Part shown: positions 6,441 to 8,186 of the stretch, in pieces | Position numbering within the stretch: the stretch's first letter is position 1 | Layout of the letters: every line of letters starts with the position of its first letter | Assembly (NCBI GenBank): GCA_937942205.1 | Contig: CALDFO010000352.1 | Location: forward strand, 1-8,186 | DNA length: 8,186 nt | From: an uncultured Alphaproteobacteria bacterium | GTDB taxonomy: Bacteria; Pseudomonadota; Alphaproteobacteria; Micropepsales; Micropepsaceae | Direction: 5' to 3' | The notes under the pieces: model-generated | What the model saw: only the letters and a program-made list of their open reading frames with translations | Database searches by the model: none | What the model was told of the DNA's origin: nothing | Position numbers and translations under genes: made by a program

Positions 6441-6554
6441 GTCGCCTCTTCTCCCCCCAGGAGGCGGCAGTTGCCCCGCTCTCCTCCCCCTTGAGCGTGG
6501 TTAGACTGGGCCGGCGCGCGCCTCTCCTGGCCGCAGCGCCGGCCCTTTTGTTTT
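6441..6554 (+). ncRNA. Candidate small regulatory RNA, AbcR (alpha-r15)-like
   Basis: No gene reads through here, yet the sequence folds well. Hairpin 1 pairs 6441-6448 with 6461-6468 (8 bp, one G-U) and exposes loop TTCTCCCCCCAG (6449-6460). Hairpin 2 pairs 6477-6481 with 6493-6497, extended by C6474-C6475 with G6499-G6500, and exposes loop TCCTCCCCCTT (6482-6492). Hairpin 3 is a 10-bp GC stem followed by a U tract, a strong intrinsic terminator. Two C/U-rich loops complementary to Shine-Dalgarno sequences plus a terminator is the plan of Hfq-dependent AbcR riboregulators, which in rhizobia are encoded next to lsrB and silence transporter mRNAs. The length, about 114 nt, also fits. An alternative pairing of 6459-6463 with 6481-6485 competes with hairpins 1 and 2. 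The 5' end is inferred from the promoter. The RNA could instead be processed from the trxB-lysR 3' end. Family identity is inference; an RNA gene is well supported. Confidence 0.7.
6508..6554 (+). terminator. Strong rho-independent terminator
   Basis: GGGCCGGCGC (6508-6517) pairs perfectly with GCGCCGGCCC (6536-6545) across an 18-nt loop and is followed at once by TTTTGTTTT (6546-6554). It is the only clear intrinsic terminator in the window. It ends the candidate small RNA, can end trxB-lysR read-through, and insulates the carbonic-anhydrase-like gene downstream. Confidence 0.93.
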
Positions 6555-6637
6555 CATTTGATTTTTCCCTATGGCGTTTGCCCCCCATTAATCCCGGCCG
6601 TGCCACCTTGCGGAAGAATCATCCTGGGGGAATCTGT
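6555..6637 (+). promoter_or_regulatory. Leader of the carbonic-anhydrase-like gene
   Basis: Because a strong terminator precedes this stretch, the next gene must have its own promoter within about 80 bp. No box pair is convincing: TTGATT (6558-6563) has no -10 at proper spacing, and CCCCAT (6583-6588) resembles a heat-shock -10 but lacks a CTTGAA partner. GGGGGA (6626-6631) is a clear ribosome site 6 nt before the ATG at 6638. It could pair over 6 bases with either C-rich loop of the neighbouring small RNA. Confidence 0.3.
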
Positions 6638-7140
6638 ATGTGCGATTTTCATCCGACGCGGCGCGGCCTGCTGGGCCTGACTCTGGGCGCGGCGGGCGCG
6701 AGCCTGCTGTCCATCCCGGCGCTGGCCAAGGATGTCACGGCCTTGGCGATCACCTGCATCGACTACCGGCTGGTGGACGATACGGTGCGCTTCTTCCATA
6801 CCCGCCAGCTGTTCCGCGATTACGACCAGGTCAGCCTGGCGGGCGCGGCGCTGGCTGGGGTATCGCCCAAATTCCCCTCCTCCAACGCCGCCTTCTGGGA
6901 CCATGTCGGCATCGCCAAGCAGCTTCACAACATCCGCAAGCTGATCGTGGTCGATCACCGCGACTGCGGCGCCTACAAGGTGGCGTTCGGTGAAGAGTTC
7001 CAGGGCGCTGGCGAAGCCGAAACCATCCAGCACAAAAACGTCATGGAACAGGTCCGGGCGAAGCTGGCGCAGCTTCACCCCGACCTGTCCTATGAAGCCT
7101 ATCTGATGGCCGTGGACGGCCAGACCGAACGGCTGGTCTG

Positions 7141-7141
<1 letters not shown>
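6638..7141 (+). CDS. Tat-exported beta-carbonic-anhydrase-like protein
   Basis: This is 167 aa, complete. The N-terminus has a twin-arginine signal (TRRGLLGLTLGAAGASLLSIPALA, 7-30) with probable cleavage after ALA30, so a folded metal-loaded protein would go to the periplasm. The mature part, about 137 aa, has the beta-class zinc site: C40-x-D42-x-R44 in TCIDYR and H107-x-x-C110 in DHRDCGA. This matches the Cys, Asp-Arg dyad, His, Cys set of the family. It lacks the longer plant-type insertions and resembles the small archaeal Cab type in length. The usual reaction would be CO2 hydration to bicarbonate, but activity is unproven and such small exported members are often only 'CA-like'. The ATG at 6638 has GGGGGA 6 nt upstream. 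Upstream starts in the same frame would run back through the terminator and are rejected. It is probably monocistronic, facing the aminotransferase. Confidence 0.88.

Positions 7142-8186
<1,045 letters not shown>

Noticed and set aside
6421..6446. Reading the palindrome as the terminator of lysR
   Set aside because: The stem is followed by a C-rich and not a T-rich tract, and a far stronger terminator lies 60 bp on. I kept it as an operator or alternative hairpin.
6583..6588. CCCCAT as a heat-shock sigma factor -10 for the carbonic-anhydrase-like gene
   Set aside because: No CTTGAA-type -35 lies at the needed spacing; the nearest T-rich candidate is about 20 bp away.
4216..6606. Long open frame on the minus strand continuing the Lrp frame upstream (up to 959 aa in all)
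   Set aside because: It is antisense to trxB and lysR, which have full family motifs, and runs through the terminator and small RNA. Its H/R/G-rich translation is a GC-bias shadow. Only 3727-4215 is a real gene.

Overview
The window is GC-rich, gene-dense chromosomal DNA that reads as an alphaproteobacterium. The grounds are codon use, the Lrp | trxB-lysR gene order known from that class, and an aspartate aminotransferase of the usual alphaproteobacterial type. I cannot fix the order; a non-rhizobial lineage (Rhizomicrobium/Caulobacter-like) is a weak guess. There are eight protein genes (two cut by the window edges) and one well-supported small RNA candidate. I see no tRNA, rRNA, CRISPR array, insertion sequence or integrase. 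Layout: (1) 1-66 (+), the last 21 codons of an unidentified gene, possibly cytochrome c-like. (2) 67-4215 (-), a tight four-gene set read right to left: an Lrp/AsnC regulator, an exported SAM-methyltransferase-fold protein, an exported DUF5666-like protein, and an exported M13 zinc metallopeptidase. Gaps are 17, 16 and 30 bp, so it is probably one operon. (3) 4216-4428, a divergent control region with candidate promoters both ways and AT-rich patches that could bind the Lrp protein. (4) 4429-6321 (+), trxB (thioredoxin reductase) and, 18 bp on, a LysR regulator resembling rhizobial LsrB / Brucella VtlR. (5) 6322-6637, a 316-bp gap that holds a degenerate 12-bp repeat, a palindrome overlying a candidate promoter, a roughly 114-nt candidate small RNA and a very strong intrinsic terminator. 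(6) 6638-7141 (+), a small Tat-exported beta-carbonic-anhydrase-like protein. (7) 7141-7200, four 15-bp tandem repeats that give the facing aminotransferase four in-frame TAA stops in a row. (8) 7188-8186 (-), an aspartate aminotransferase cut at its N-terminus by the window edge. The most interesting part is region 5. Read from the predicted start, the RNA folds into two hairpins whose loops expose C/U-rich anti-Shine-Dalgarno sequences, then a 10-bp GC terminator stem with a U tract. That is the architecture of the AbcR (alpha-r15) riboregulators, which in rhizobia lie beside lsrB and are controlled by LsrB/VtlR. The regulator here has no cysteine, so it cannot sense redox state through thiols as has been proposed for rhizobial LsrB. 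No wholly new multi-gene system is evident: the proteins belong to known families, and the novelty lies in the RNA, the repeats and the gene combinations.
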